Both the position numbers and the translations under genes were made by a program. Below the pieces are notes generated by a model. The model was given only the letters and a program-made list of their open reading frames with translations. It had not been told where the DNA came from and did not search any database. Below are positions 5,934 through 11,756 of a stretch of DNA of 11,756 bases, piece after piece. The stretch is from Candidatus Aenigmatarchaeota archaeon (GTDB lineage: Archaea; Aenigmatarchaeota; Aenigmatarchaeia; QMZP01; QMZT01), in assembly GCA_030634615.1 (NCBI GenBank), contig DAOWAL010000027.1, positions 1-11,756 of the forward strand. Reading direction: 5' to 3'. Positions within the stretch are counted from its first letter, which is position 1; each line of letters starts with the position of its first letter.

Positions 5934-6629
5934 ATGATGTTAGGTGGTCTTCAGAAAAATTCATTCATGGACTATCCTGACAAAATATCCTGTATAATTT
6001 TTACAGCCGGCTGTAACTTTCGCTGTCCTTTTTGCCACAATGGCTACTTAGTTGTCAACGTAAATGAGACTCCATTAGTAAAAGAAAAATATATATTTGA
6101 TTTTTTAGAGTCTCGTAAAGGACTGATAGATGCAGTTGTGATAACAGGCGGGGAGCCATTAATGCAAAAAGATATTGGTAACTTCATGAAGAAAATAAAG
6201 TCAATGGGATTTCTGGTAAAGCTTGACACGAATGGATCCTTTCCAGATATTCTAAAAGAGCTTATAGATGGTAACCTGCTTGATTACATAGCAATGGACA
6301 TAAAGGCAACTCCTGAAAAATATGAAGAAGCGTGCGGAGCAAAGGTGGATGTCGAAAAGATAAAGAGAAGTGTTGAGATGATAAAAGAGTCCGGGATTGA
6401 TTATGAATTCAGGACAACTGCAATAAAAGAAATCCATACACAGGAAGATTTTGAAAAAATAGGAAAATGGCTCAATGGTGCAAAAAAATACTACCTTCAG
6501 AAATTTTCAAGCAAAGAAACTATTGAACCAGAGTTTTCAAATAAAACTGCATATACGACGGACGAAATGGAAAAAATATGCAAATCAATAAGAAACTATT
6601 CTGTCAATTGTGTAGTAAGGGGTAATTGA
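5934..6629 (+). CDS. nrdG: Anaerobic ribonucleotide reductase activating protein (radical SAM)
   Basis: A 231-residue radical SAM enzyme that uses S-adenosylmethionine and one [4Fe-4S] cluster to abstract hydrogen from the NrdD glycine. The N-terminal GGLQKNSFMDYPDKISCIIF is the usual NrdG opening. The cluster ligands are C27-x3-C31-x2-C34 (CNFRCPFCHN). The SAM-contact motif TGGEP is at 71-75, followed by KLDTNGSFPDIL and DYIAMDIKA. It is the longer form of about 230 residues common in archaea and many anaerobes. Two adjacent ATGs (5934, 5937) are possible, and an in-frame TGA at 5919 rules out a longer start. The ribosome binding site is weak. Its substrate glycine is here on a separate 66-residue protein encoded just upstream. 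Confidence 0.93.
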   Translation: MMLGGLQKNSFMDYPDKISCIIFTAGCNFRCPFCHNGYLVVNVNETPLVKEKYIFDFLESRKGLIDAVVITGGEPLMQKDIGNFMKKIKSMGFLVKLDTNGSFPDILKELIDGNLLDYIAMDIKATPEKYEEACGAKVDVEKIKRSVEMIKESGIDYEFRTTAIKEIHTQEDFEKIGKWLNGAKKYYLQKFSSKETIEPEFSNKTAYTTDEMEKICKSIRNYSVNCVVRGN

Positions 6630-7127
6630 ATGGGGTTTGTATGCATTTTTACTGGTGACGGGAAAGGAAAAACCTTTTCAGGTATTGGCATGGCTATAAG
6701 ATTTTTAGGCCACGGTAAAAAGGTTGCCATTGTTCAGTTTTTGAAAGGCAGGAAGAACGGGGAAGTTGCACTCAGAAAACAATTACCGCAACTTGAAATT
6801 ATCCAATTTGGGACAGAGGAAGATGTTGATTTAACATGCCCAAGTGAAGAGGACGTAAAAAATGCCAAAGAAGCCCTCTTCTATTCAAGACGACTCATGA
6901 TAAGGGCATACAGACCTGATTTACTCGTACTTGACGAAGTAAACACTGCTCTTTCAGCTGGTATGATAGAAGAATCAGCTGTTTTGGAATTGATGAAAAA
7001 TGTTCCTGATAAAACAAGCATTGTGCTCACAGGGAATGGTGCAACAGATAAAATGGTTGAAATTGCTGATGTCGTCACTGAGATGAAAAATTTAAAGAAA
7101 CGCGCTAAAGGTAAAAAAGGTGAATAA
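6630..7127 (+). CDS. Corrinoid adenosyltransferase (CobA/BtuR/CobO family)
   Basis: Transfers adenosyl from ATP to cob(I)alamin or cobinamide to make adenosylcobalamin. It has the P-loop FTGDGKGKT (7-15) at the N-terminus, as in this family. RRLMIRAYRPDLLVLDEVNTAL (88-108) is the Walker-B-like strand and motif. LTGNGATDKMVEIADVVTEMK (133-153) matches the family's TGR-x-A ... E-x-A-D-x-V-T-E block, with Asn in place of the usual Arg. At 165 residues it is slightly short, and it ends in a very basic tail (KKRAKGKKGE). The ATG directly follows the nrdG TGA, so it is translationally linked to the operon. Class III RNR needs no B12, so the placement suggests a link to another B12 enzyme such as a class II RNR elsewhere. 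That is an inference. Confidence 0.88.
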   Translation: MGFVCIFTGDGKGKTFSGIGMAIRFLGHGKKVAIVQFLKGRKNGEVALRKQLPQLEIIQFGTEEDVDLTCPSEEDVKNAKEALFYSRRLMIRAYRPDLLVLDEVNTALSAGMIEESAVLELMKNVPDKTSIVLTGNGATDKMVEIADVVTEMKNLKKRAKGKKGE

Positions 7128-7128
7128 A

Positions 7129-7641
7129 ATGGTACTGTCAAATCATTGCATAAGGGAATTAATGGAAGCAGGTAAGCTTGTTATAGACCCGATTGAAGAC
7201 AAACAAATACAGCCAGCTTCAATAGATCTTAAAATAGCCGATGAGATACTCATTGTTAAAGGAAGTGAAATCAATTTTGGCGAGGAACCGGAATATGAAA
7301 GAATAAAACAGGATGTGATAACACTCCCTCCAAAAACCCATGTTTTGGTGAGAACAAGCGAAAGAATCGAGCTTCCAAATGATGTTGGCGGTATAATGAA
7401 ACTCAGGAGCTCTTTATCGCGTGTCGGCGTTATTTTAAACAATGCCGGCTGGGTGGATCCGGGATTTAAGGGAACTCTCACACTAAGTGTTTTTAATTCA
7501 AACGACATACCAGTAAAGATAAAAGCAGGCACACGATTTTCTCAGCTCATATTACTTGGTCTTAGCAAAGAAAGCGATGGATATTCCGGAAAATACGCTG
7601 ATCAAAAAGAAACAACGGGAAGCAAAGCCCATCTTGACTAG
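7129..7641 (+). CDS. Dcd/dUTPase-fold nucleotidohydrolase, probably a dUTPase; catalytic deaminase Glu not seen
   Basis: A 170-residue enzyme of the dCTP deaminase/dUTPase superfamily. QPASIDLKI (28-36) is motif 1, KLRSSLSRVGV (91-101) is the phosphate-binding Arg-Ser-Ser motif, AGWVDPGFKGTLTLSVFN (106-123) is motif 3, RFSQLIL (136-142) is motif 4, and GYSGKYADQKETTGS is the C-terminal lid. In dCTP deaminases the TLTL strand ends in a catalytic Glu (TLE). Here it is Ser120. The Asp used by dUTPases (D110) is present. This argues for dUTP hydrolysis to dUMP rather than dCTP deamination, as in some archaeal relatives whose Glu is replaced. The ATG at 7129 is chosen over the GTG at 7120 because AAGGTGA (7117-7123) is well spaced for it. 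One base separates it from the upstream stop. It is the last gene of the operon and keeps uracil out of DNA. Confidence 0.85.
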   Translation: MVLSNHCIRELMEAGKLVIDPIEDKQIQPASIDLKIADEILIVKGSEINFGEEPEYERIKQDVITLPPKTHVLVRTSERIELPNDVGGIMKLRSSLSRVGVILNNAGWVDPGFKGTLTLSVFNSNDIPVKIKAGTRFSQLILLGLSKESDGYSGKYADQKETTGSKAHLD

Positions 7642-7660
7642 ATTTTAACGTTCGATACAG

Positions 7661-7670
7661 TTTTAAATAT
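7661..7670 (+). promoter_or_regulatory. TATA box of the DUF4430 gene
   Basis: TTTTAAATAT is centred about 25 bases before the ATG at 7690, so the transcript would be leaderless. There is no ribosome binding site, in contrast to the operon upstream. Confidence 0.5.
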
Positions 7671-7689
7671 TAAAATTAGAGAAATAGTT

Positions 7690-8130
7690 ATGGAGATACT
7701 TTCATTTGAATTCGAAAAAATGGATTATCTAATGCTGATAATTTTAGTAGTTTTAGCAGTTGCGTTTTTCTGGACATTCACACATCAGGCAAACTTGACA
7801 GGTCTTATTGTTTCTGAACCACAGGGTCCATATGCAGCACTTGAAATAGATGATGGTATTAATGATATGCAAACATACAATGTACCGATTTATAGCAAGG
7901 ATTCGGCGTTTGATGTTCTCAAAAGAATGGGTACAGTTGAATATGAAATATTTGCAGATGGTGCTGTAATAAAGAAAATGAACGGTATTGGCAATGACAA
8001 AGACCATTACTGGACATGCTTCATCAACGACAAACTTCCGGAACTTGGATGTGACTATTATTATCCAAATGACGGCGATATAATAACATTCAGATACTTA
8101 TCAGTTGAAGAACTTTCTAAATATTTTTAA
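7690..8130 (+). CDS. Membrane-anchored DUF4430 (transcobalamin C-terminal-like) protein
   Basis: A 146-residue protein with one N-terminal membrane helix (about 13-30, MDYLMLIILVVLAVAFFWTF) and an outside domain. Residues about 67-136 show the DUF4430 pattern: SAFDVLKRMG, a short strand pair, MNGIGNDKDHYWTCFINDK, then PNDGDIITFRYL. DUF4430 resembles the beta-domain of transcobalamin/intrinsic factor and is found attached to many prokaryotic surface proteins, so B12 binding is possible but not shown. Cys110 and Cys121 could form a disulfide outside the cell. The gene has its own leaderless promoter 48 bases after the nrd operon, close to a corrinoid adenosyltransferase gene. It converges on the next gene, with one base between the two stop codons. 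Confidence 0.72.
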   Translation: MEILSFEFEKMDYLMLIILVVLAVAFFWTFTHQANLTGLIVSEPQGPYAALEIDDGINDMQTYNVPIYSKDSAFDVLKRMGTVEYEIFADGAVIKKMNGIGNDKDHYWTCFINDKLPELGCDYYYPNDGDIITFRYLSVEELSKYF

Positions 8131-8131
8131 G

Positions 8132-8494
8132 TTATTTATTGTAAATTTCATCTTCTATGTGTGACATCATTCTTATTTCTATGCCAAGTTGATTCATTTC
8201 TTTATAGTCTCTTCTTTCTAGATTATTCAAGAATCCTCTTTTGAGCTCGTTGACTTTTTGCCACCCCTTTCCATTTAAGGGTGCTATGGTACCAACCAAA
8301 GAGTTATTTTTCTGATATTTCTCCTTTTCTTTTTTGAATTTACATATATCTTCCTGAACTCTGCAGAAATATTTGTACTTGTTCTTACTGAAAAGCCTTT
8401 CAAAGTACCTTTTTTTTTGTTTAATTATAGATAACCCCCAATCTCCCATGTATATTTCTTTTATCGGAGGCTGTGTTGGAAATATATAGTTCAT
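8132..8494 (-). CDS. Hypothetical basic protein, 120 aa
   Basis: No family was recognised. The protein is rich in Lys, Glu, Tyr and Asn. It opens with MNYIFPTQPPIKEIYMGDWG, has a very basic helix (SIIKQKKRYFERLFSKNKYK), a charged segment KFKKEKEKYQKNN, and a C-terminal helical half ending IEDEIYNK. It has two Cys (in YFCRVQEDICKF, eight residues apart). There is no signal peptide and no membrane segment, so it is probably cytoplasmic. The start at 8494 is supported by a TATA-like box about 24 bases upstream (leaderless). A shorter start at the internal MGDWG is possible. The gene is divergent from the thiol-disulfide gene and converges on the DUF4430 gene. Confidence 0.6.
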   Translation of the reverse strand: MNYIFPTQPPIKEIYMGDWGLSIIKQKKRYFERLFSKNKYKYFCRVQEDICKFKKEKEKYQKNNSLVGTIAPLNGKGWQKVNELKRGFLNNLERRDYKEMNQLGIEIRMMSHIEDEIYNK

Positions 8495-8513
8495 GATGAT
8501 ATATGATATATTT

Positions 8514-8522
8514 TAATTTATA
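8514..8522 (-). promoter_or_regulatory. TATA box of the hypothetical gene ending at 8132
   Basis: On the minus strand TATAAATTA is centred about 24 bases before the ATG at 8494, compatible with a leaderless start. Confidence 0.45.
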
Positions 8523-8580
8523 AGATTACTGCTCGGTGGTAAAAATACAAATTTGGTATTTTCCGAACAAAGTAATTAAT

Positions 8581-8590
8581 TATTTAAATA
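8581..8590 (+). promoter_or_regulatory. TATA box of the thiol-disulfide protein gene
   Basis: TATTTAAATA is centred 20 bases before the ATG at 8605 and 26 before the ATG at 8611. This places transcription start at the first codons and excludes the in-frame GTG at 8536 as start. Confidence 0.5.
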
Positions 8591-8604
8591 ACGTATCTAA
8601 ATTT

Positions 8605-9759
8605 ATGACTATGTCTAAAAGAAGGAAAAAAGCAACAGAGACGAAAGCTACTAAACCAGCGGAAGAAGCAAAGGTAGAAAAAAAGGTTTCTCATCCAGTA
8701 TCGCACAAGAAAAAATCGACTGACAGTGCGTGCTGTTTCGGGCAGCCAAAAACGACATTCTACGGACTTCTTGTAGTGGTTGCTGCAGTATTTTTCACTG
8801 CAGGGTTTTTAACTGGACCTGGCACAACAGCTTCAACTGTTAGTGCAGATAGTGATCAGTTCATTTTCATCTCACCACCAGGATGTTCAAACTGTGATGA
8901 AATGGAACCACTTTCAACAGAAGTTGCCGATACATTAGGATTACCTTTTGTAAAAGCAGGTTTTGCTCAGGAAATCGAAAATCCAGGCTTTGTACTCATT
9001 CACGATGGTGTTCTTACAATATCTGGTGTAGCAGACGAATACACGTTCAAAGCACAGGTATGCTCACTTACAGAAAACAAAGACATCTGTGATGAAGTAG
9101 AAGACTTGACACCACCAACACAAGAGCCTCCGCCAGTACCAGACGTGCCAAAAAGCGATAAGCCAGAAGTACACGCATTTGTAATGTCTTACTGTCCATA
9201 CGGACTTCAGTTCATGAAAGCATATGTTCCTGTATTAGAACTCCTTGGTGACAAGGAAGAGATGGAGATTAACTTTGTACAATACTTAATGCACGGTGTC
9301 AAAGAAAGCGATGAAAACACAAGAATGTACTGCATACAAAAAGAACAGAAGGACAAGCTTACCGATTATCTTCGATGTTTCGTCGAAGCCGGTGACCACG
9401 ATGGATGCATAGACAGCGTAGGGATAGACAGCGATGCTCTTGATTCATGTATAGCAGCAGCTGACGAGGAATTTGCCATAACAGCGACAATCGAAACAAG
9501 TGAAGACACATATCCGGCATACAACATTGACCTTGAATTAACAACAACATATGGTGTCCGAGGATCACCATCATTCGGAATAAACGGTCAACCAGTAAGT
9601 GTCAGCAGATCAGCAGAATCAATAAAACAGGCAGTTTGTGCAGCTTTCAACAATCCACCTGAAGAATGTACCCAGACACTCAGTTCATCACCAGAAGCAG
9701 CAGGACTTGGTCCAATAGGATCTGGTAGCGCGGCAAGTGGTACAGACGCTCAGTGTTGA
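8605..9759 (+). CDS. Membrane-anchored two-domain thioredoxin-fold protein (CxxC domain plus DsbA/GILT-like CPYG domain)
   Basis: The protein is 384 residues from 8605, or 382 if it starts at the ATG at 8611. The N-terminus is a Lys-rich cytoplasmic tail, with one membrane helix at about 51-70 (FYGLLVVVAAVFFTAGF). Outside lies a small thioredoxin-like domain with C94-S-N-C97 (FISPPGCSNCDEM). A Pro-rich linker (TPPTQEPPPVPDVPK) leads to a second domain that begins HAFVMSYCPYGLQFMKAYVP and has the cis-Pro loop GVRGSPSFGINGQ. Its active site is C197-P-Y-G, so the second Cys of CxxC is missing. It has many further Cys and a Ser/Gly-rich tail ending in Cys. The layout suggests disulfide exchange or isomerisation of exported proteins. 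The single-Cys domain is of a type I associate with archaeal DsbA/GILT relatives. The gene stands alone with its own TATA box and a strong T-rich terminator. Confidence 0.8.
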   Translation: MTMSKRRKKATETKATKPAEEAKVEKKVSHPVSHKKKSTDSACCFGQPKTTFYGLLVVVAAVFFTAGFLTGPGTTASTVSADSDQFIFISPPGCSNCDEMEPLSTEVADTLGLPFVKAGFAQEIENPGFVLIHDGVLTISGVADEYTFKAQVCSLTENKDICDEVEDLTPPTQEPPPVPDVPKSDKPEVHAFVMSYCPYGLQFMKAYVPVLELLGDKEEMEINFVQYLMHGVKESDENTRMYCIQKEQKDKLTDYLRCFVEAGDHDGCIDSVGIDSDALDSCIAAADEEFAITATIETSEDTYPAYNIDLELTTTYGVRGSPSFGINGQPVSVSRSAESIKQAVCAAFNNPPEECTQTLSSSPEAAGLGPIGSGSAASGTDAQC

Positions 9760-9764
9760 TAAAC

Positions 9765-9794
9765 TTTATTTTTTTATTTTTATTTTACTTTTTT
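9765..9794 (+). terminator. T-rich archaeal terminator
   Basis: Within 30 bases just after the stop codon at 9759 there are T runs of 3, 7, 5, 4 and 6 separated by single A, AC or C bases. This is the usual oligo-T signal for archaeal RNA polymerase. No hairpin is needed. Confidence 0.7.
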
Positions 9795-9807
9795 AGCAGA
9801 AGAAATA

Positions 9808-9948
9808 TCACTCATCATAAAATGGCATGAATGGAAGCAGTTCATCTATTATTTTAAATTCTGTTTTCATGCCACAGCTTGGGCATACAGACGGCTTTTC
9901 CTTCCCGACGATAACGTAATTACATCTTCCGCATTTCCATTTTTCCAT
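9808..9948 (-). CDS. Rubredoxin-like zinc/iron-binding small protein, 46 aa
   Basis: The small ORF reads MEKWKCGRCNYVIVGKEKPS then VCPSCGMKTEFKIIDELL and a short tail ending FYDE. C6-x2-C9 and C22-x2-C25 form a rubredoxin-type knuckle pair. The W-K-C-x2-C-x-Y-x3-G-x3-P-x-x-C-P-x-C-G pattern is close to the rubredoxin domain at the end of rubrerythrins, here as a stand-alone protein. It could carry one iron (electron transfer, peroxide defence) or structural zinc. On the minus strand a TATA-like element lies about 37 bases upstream, and AGGA precedes the ATG by a few bases. It converges on the thiol-disulfide gene and lies downstream of the small membrane-protein gene on the same strand. Confidence 0.8.
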   Translation of the reverse strand: MEKWKCGRCNYVIVGKEKPSVCPSCGMKTEFKIIDELLPFMPFYDE

Positions 9949-9980
9949 GCAAATGTCCTAGAATTTAGATTGCTTTATGG

Positions 9981-9989
9981 TTATATTAA
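9981..9989 (-). promoter_or_regulatory. TATA-like element before the rubredoxin-like gene
   Basis: The minus strand reads TTAATATAA about 37 bases before the ATG at 9948, giving a leader of about 11 bases that carries AGGA. Confidence 0.4.
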
Positions 9990-10030
9990 GAAAATAACTA
10001 ATTTAAATTTAGATTTATCCCATTTTGTCC

Positions 10031-10303
10031 TTAGATCGCATTTAATTTTTTGGTTTCAAAGTAAACGTCTATCGAAAAAGTAAAACTCAATACTACCCAT
10101 ATGAATGAAAACCACATGAAAAACAATTCAGAATTTGCAAGAAGTACATTCTCCGGTATTGAAATCATTATTGCTATATTCACGATACTTGTAAACAGTA
10201 ATCCTATTCCAAGAATACTTTTCCCTTTGATGTAAACATAGCCAGAACCCCAGAAAATAAAATTCATGAATGCTGCGATCCATGGTGATTTATCGTAGCC
10301 CAT
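10031..10303 (-). CDS. Small three-helix membrane protein, 90 aa
   Basis: Three hydrophobic segments are visible at about 8-25, 30-48 and 58-80. The first part, KSPWIAAFMNFIFWGSGYVY followed by IKGKSILG, has the K-x-P-x-x-A ... G-x-G-Y-x-Y-x-G pattern of small TM2-like or related membrane proteins, but I cannot name a family with confidence. The function is unknown. The ATG at 10303 is supported by a TATA-like box about 27 bases upstream (leaderless). It is divergent from the VTT gene, and the two promoters share 36 bases. Confidence 0.68.
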   Translation of the reverse strand: MGYDKSPWIAAFMNFIFWGSGYVYIKGKSILGIGLLFTSIVNIAIMISIPENVLLANSELFFMWFSFIWVVLSFTFSIDVYFETKKLNAI

Positions 10304-10339
10304 ATTTTATTATATTAGGCTGGCGAATAAATATCTTAT
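10304..10339. promoter_or_regulatory. Overlapping divergent leaderless promoters
   Basis: TTATATTA (10310-10317, plus) is about 26 bases before the ATG at 10340. ATATTTATT (10326-10334, minus) is about 27 bases before the ATG at 10303. Each TATA box lies within the other gene's promoter, so the two polymerases should exclude one another. Confidence 0.5.
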
Positions 10340-10846
10340 ATGGACTTAGCTTCGATTGCTTCAGGGTTTTTATCTTGGTCCCATGAAATAGCGGGAACAT
10401 GGGGATATCTTGGTATTTTCTTTGTTAACTTAATAGGGTCTGCAACAGTCATATTTCCAATACCTGCATTCATTGTAGTATTTATTTTTGGGAGTATTTT
10501 AAATCCGTGGCTCGTGGGCATCTCTGCAGCAATTGGTGCAACAATTGGTGAACTTACAGGTTATGCCGTTGGTCTCGGTGGAAAAAAAGTCATTGACAAA
10601 AAGCACAAAGAACTTCTCAAAAAAGCAAACAAATGGATGGAAAAATACAAAGCATTTGTCGTTATAGCAGTTTTTGCAGCAACCCCGCTTCCAGACGATG
10701 TTTTAGGAATATTGTGCGGGGCAATTAAGTATGACATTAAAAAATTCTTTGTTGCGTCCCTTATAGGAAAACTTGTGATGAACATATCTCTTGCACTTGG
10801 AGGATATTTCGGTGCCCAGTGGTTACTGGCATTTTTCGGTGGTTGA
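10340..10846 (+). CDS. VTT-domain (SNARE-associated/DedA/YqaA-type) membrane protein
   Basis: A 168-residue multi-pass membrane protein. Hydrophobic segments lie at about 22-34, 36-54, 58-78, 106-127 and 137-160. The family signatures are present: the re-entrant-loop Pro pattern FPIPAFIVVF (39-48), GATIGELTGYAVG (66-78), and FAATPLPDDVLGILCGAIKY (112-131), followed by the amphipathic KKFFVASLIGKLVM. The domain is related to phospholipid scramblases and to transporters of undecaprenyl phosphate (bacterial DedA) and of lipids in eukaryotes, so lipid or lipid-carrier flipping is the best guess. The transcript is probably leaderless. The next gene starts 12 bases after the stop and is likely co-transcribed. 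Confidence 0.85.
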   Translation: MDLASIASGFLSWSHEIAGTWGYLGIFFVNLIGSATVIFPIPAFIVVFIFGSILNPWLVGISAAIGATIGELTGYAVGLGGKKVIDKKHKELLKKANKWMEKYKAFVVIAVFAATPLPDDVLGILCGAIKYDIKKFFVASLIGKLVMNISLALGGYFGAQWLLAFFGG

Positions 10847-10858
10847 GCGAGGTTTGTT

Positions 10859-11581
10859 ATGGAAAAGATTTACATACGAGCATATTACATGAAAATTCTT
10901 CACTATTTCTTTTTCTCCTTTGCCGTATTTTCTGTCACCGGAAGCATGATGTTTTTTGAGTCATTCTCATGGGAATCTGCAAGCTTTCTTTTCATGGGTA
11001 TATTTTACTGTATTGCAAGCATGATAGTTGCATACTATTATTACAAAAACTATAAACAGGCACTTGAACCATTCAGGATAATAAAGGCATACTTTGTACC
11101 GTATATGGTACTTGTTATTTGGACAATAGGTTCCATGGCTGTACTCGTACTATTTTTTCCATCAATACGATCTTTGATATATTCATTCATGTTTATCGAT
11201 TACTACATATTCTTTTTCATAGTAATTGGTTTTATTCTAAGCAGGTTCAATGTTGTTTCAAAACTGTTTGATACATATACTGCATATAATCTTAACAAGG
11301 CAAAGAAGATAGCAAAGCAATATGCATATGCTGCTAACGTAAGTTATTATACTGTTGGCAATAATCCTGAAATGGATGAAATGCTTGATGATATACTTGC
11401 AAACAAGAGCTATCCATTGCCACATGTCAGAAGATTCGAAATCGCTTTATGTGAACGACAAATAATAGAAACAAACAGATTAATTGAAAGGTCTCCTGAT
11501 GCAACAACCAAAGAAACATTGGAAAAAATCAGAGACGGATATGAAGAAAAAATAAGAAAAATCAAAGAAAAAATAGATTAA
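10859..11581 (+). CDS. Four-helix membrane protein with C-terminal helical tail, function unknown
   Basis: No family was recognised. There are 240 residues. Four hydrophobic segments are seen at about 14-33, 40-61, 78-100 and 108-128, rich in Phe and Tyr (ILHYFFFSFAVFSVTG, YYIFFFIVIGFILS). A cytoplasmic tail follows (about 130-240), with KAKKIAKQYAYAANVSYYTV, a short acidic stretch (PEMDEMLDDILA), and a charged C-terminal helix pair ending KIRKIKEKID that may coil. GCGAGG lies about six bases before the ATG. It probably forms an operon with the VTT gene, so a shared membrane-lipid or envelope role is possible. Confidence 0.72.
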   Translation: MEKIYIRAYYMKILHYFFFSFAVFSVTGSMMFFESFSWESASFLFMGIFYCIASMIVAYYYYKNYKQALEPFRIIKAYFVPYMVLVIWTIGSMAVLVLFFPSIRSLIYSFMFIDYYIFFFIVIGFILSRFNVVSKLFDTYTAYNLNKAKKIAKQYAYAANVSYYTVGNNPEMDEMLDDILANKSYPLPHVRRFEIALCERQIIETNRLIERSPDATTKETLEKIRDGYEEKIRKIKEKID

Positions 11582-11603
11582 TTTAGTAAAGTGGGCAATT
11601 GCT

Positions 11604-11620
11604 TAGTTCGCTAATTTTTC
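11604..11620 (+). terminator. Weak hairpin plus T-run after the membrane operon
   Basis: TTAG-TTCG-CTAA followed by TTTTTC lies 23 bases after the stop codon. The stem is only four pairs, but a T-run follows, which is enough to suggest termination. Confidence 0.35.
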
Positions 11621-11624
11621 ACGG

Positions 11625-11648
11625 TTTTAATACACCTTCGTATTAAAA
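11625..11648. promoter_or_regulatory. Perfect 9-bp inverted repeat overlapping a likely promoter
   Basis: TTTTAATAC (11625-11633) and GTATTAAAA (11640-11648) are exact reverse complements separated by six bases. The AT-rich right arm is placed where a TATA box would be for a transcript leading to the ATG at 11682. It is therefore a good operator candidate for a dimeric regulator. Confidence 0.5.
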
Positions 11649-11681
11649 AGGTTGAATCCAAATATAGAAAAAGGTGATTTA

Positions 11682-11756
11682 ATGGGATATGTCTCGAATA
11701 TGTTCAAATACATATCAGCTGCAACCGAAAGATTGTTTACAAAATACCCTGTTATG
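11682..11756 (+). CDS. Start of an unidentified gene, cut by the window end
   Basis: The visible 25 codons start MGYVSNMFKYISAATERLFT and go on KYPVM. AAGGTGAT lies three bases before the ATG, a near-perfect ribosome binding site, which makes this a real start. The amphipathic opening followed by a Y-P faintly recalls the N-terminus of NuoI-like ferredoxin subunits of membrane oxidoreductases, but 25 residues are not enough to decide. Confidence 0.6.
   Translation, partial: MGYVSNMFKYISAATERLFTKYPVM

Noticed and set aside
8536..8604. A GTG start at 8536 for the thiol-disulfide protein
   Set aside because: The extension (VKIQIWYFPNK and on) is encoded by the promoter region, including the TATA box at 8581-8590, and has no ribosome binding site.
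11590..11670. A possible tRNA because of GGTTGAATCC near 11650
   Set aside because: The T-loop lacks the invariant C, no acceptor stem pairs with the 5' side, and no D or anticodon arm can be drawn. The region is an intergenic promoter.
1..11756. CRISPR arrays, insertion sequences, integrase sites or rRNA
   Set aside because: No regularly spaced repeats, transposase motifs or rRNA signatures were found on either strand.

Overview
The window is A+T-rich archaeal DNA. Many genes are preceded by an AT-rich TATA-type box about 24-30 bases before the start codon (leaderless or nearly so), and internal operon genes carry GGTGAT-type ribosome binding sites. The families are archaeal in character: a short Cys-containing HTH regulator resembling COG2522, a DUF362 ferredoxin, an anaerobic ribonucleotide reductase (RNR) of archaeal type, and a DsbA/GILT-like membrane-anchored protein. 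The lineage cannot be fixed from this sequence. A DPANN-type or other little-cultured anaerobic archaeon is an inference. There are no rRNA, tRNA, CRISPR or insertion-sequence signals.

Layout. 1-566: 3' part of an SGNH-hydrolase-like gene, facing a hairpin terminator. 629-1868 (minus): two coiled-coil proteins and the HTH regulator, each with its own upstream region. 1929-2956 (minus): a DUF362 double-[4Fe-4S] protein broken by a -1 frameshift at an A AAA AAC heptamer. 2957-3205: a divergent control region with two NrdR-box-like palindromes 31 bp apart. 3206-7641 (plus): a compact six-gene deoxynucleotide operon, nrdR - nrdD - small glycyl-radical protein - nrdG - corrinoid adenosyltransferase - Dcd/dUTPase-fold enzyme. 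7690-8130: membrane-anchored DUF4430 protein. 8132-8494 (minus): unknown basic protein. 8605-9759: membrane-anchored two-domain thiol-disulfide protein ending at a long T-rich terminator. 9808-9948 (minus): a 46-residue rubredoxin-like protein. 10031-10303 (minus) and 10340-11581 (plus): membrane proteins, including a VTT/DedA-type protein. 11682-end: start of another gene behind a perfect 9-bp inverted repeat.

The central system is the nrd operon. The NrdD chain stops just after its zinc site and lacks the glycyl-radical loop. That loop (RIVGYYRPVNQWNDGK) is encoded in a separate 66-residue ORF with its own strong ribosome binding site, 13 bases downstream. The catalytic chain and the radical-carrying piece therefore appear to be separate polypeptides, comparable in principle to the pyruvate formate-lyase spare part YfiD/GrcA. 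NrdG would activate the small protein. NrdR would sense dATP/ATP and repress the operon through the paired boxes over the promoter. The last gene has the Dcd/dUTPase fold, but Ser sits where the deaminase catalytic Glu is expected, so it is more likely a dUTPase. The corrinoid adenosyltransferase hints at adenosylcobalamin use, perhaps a class II RNR elsewhere in the genome.
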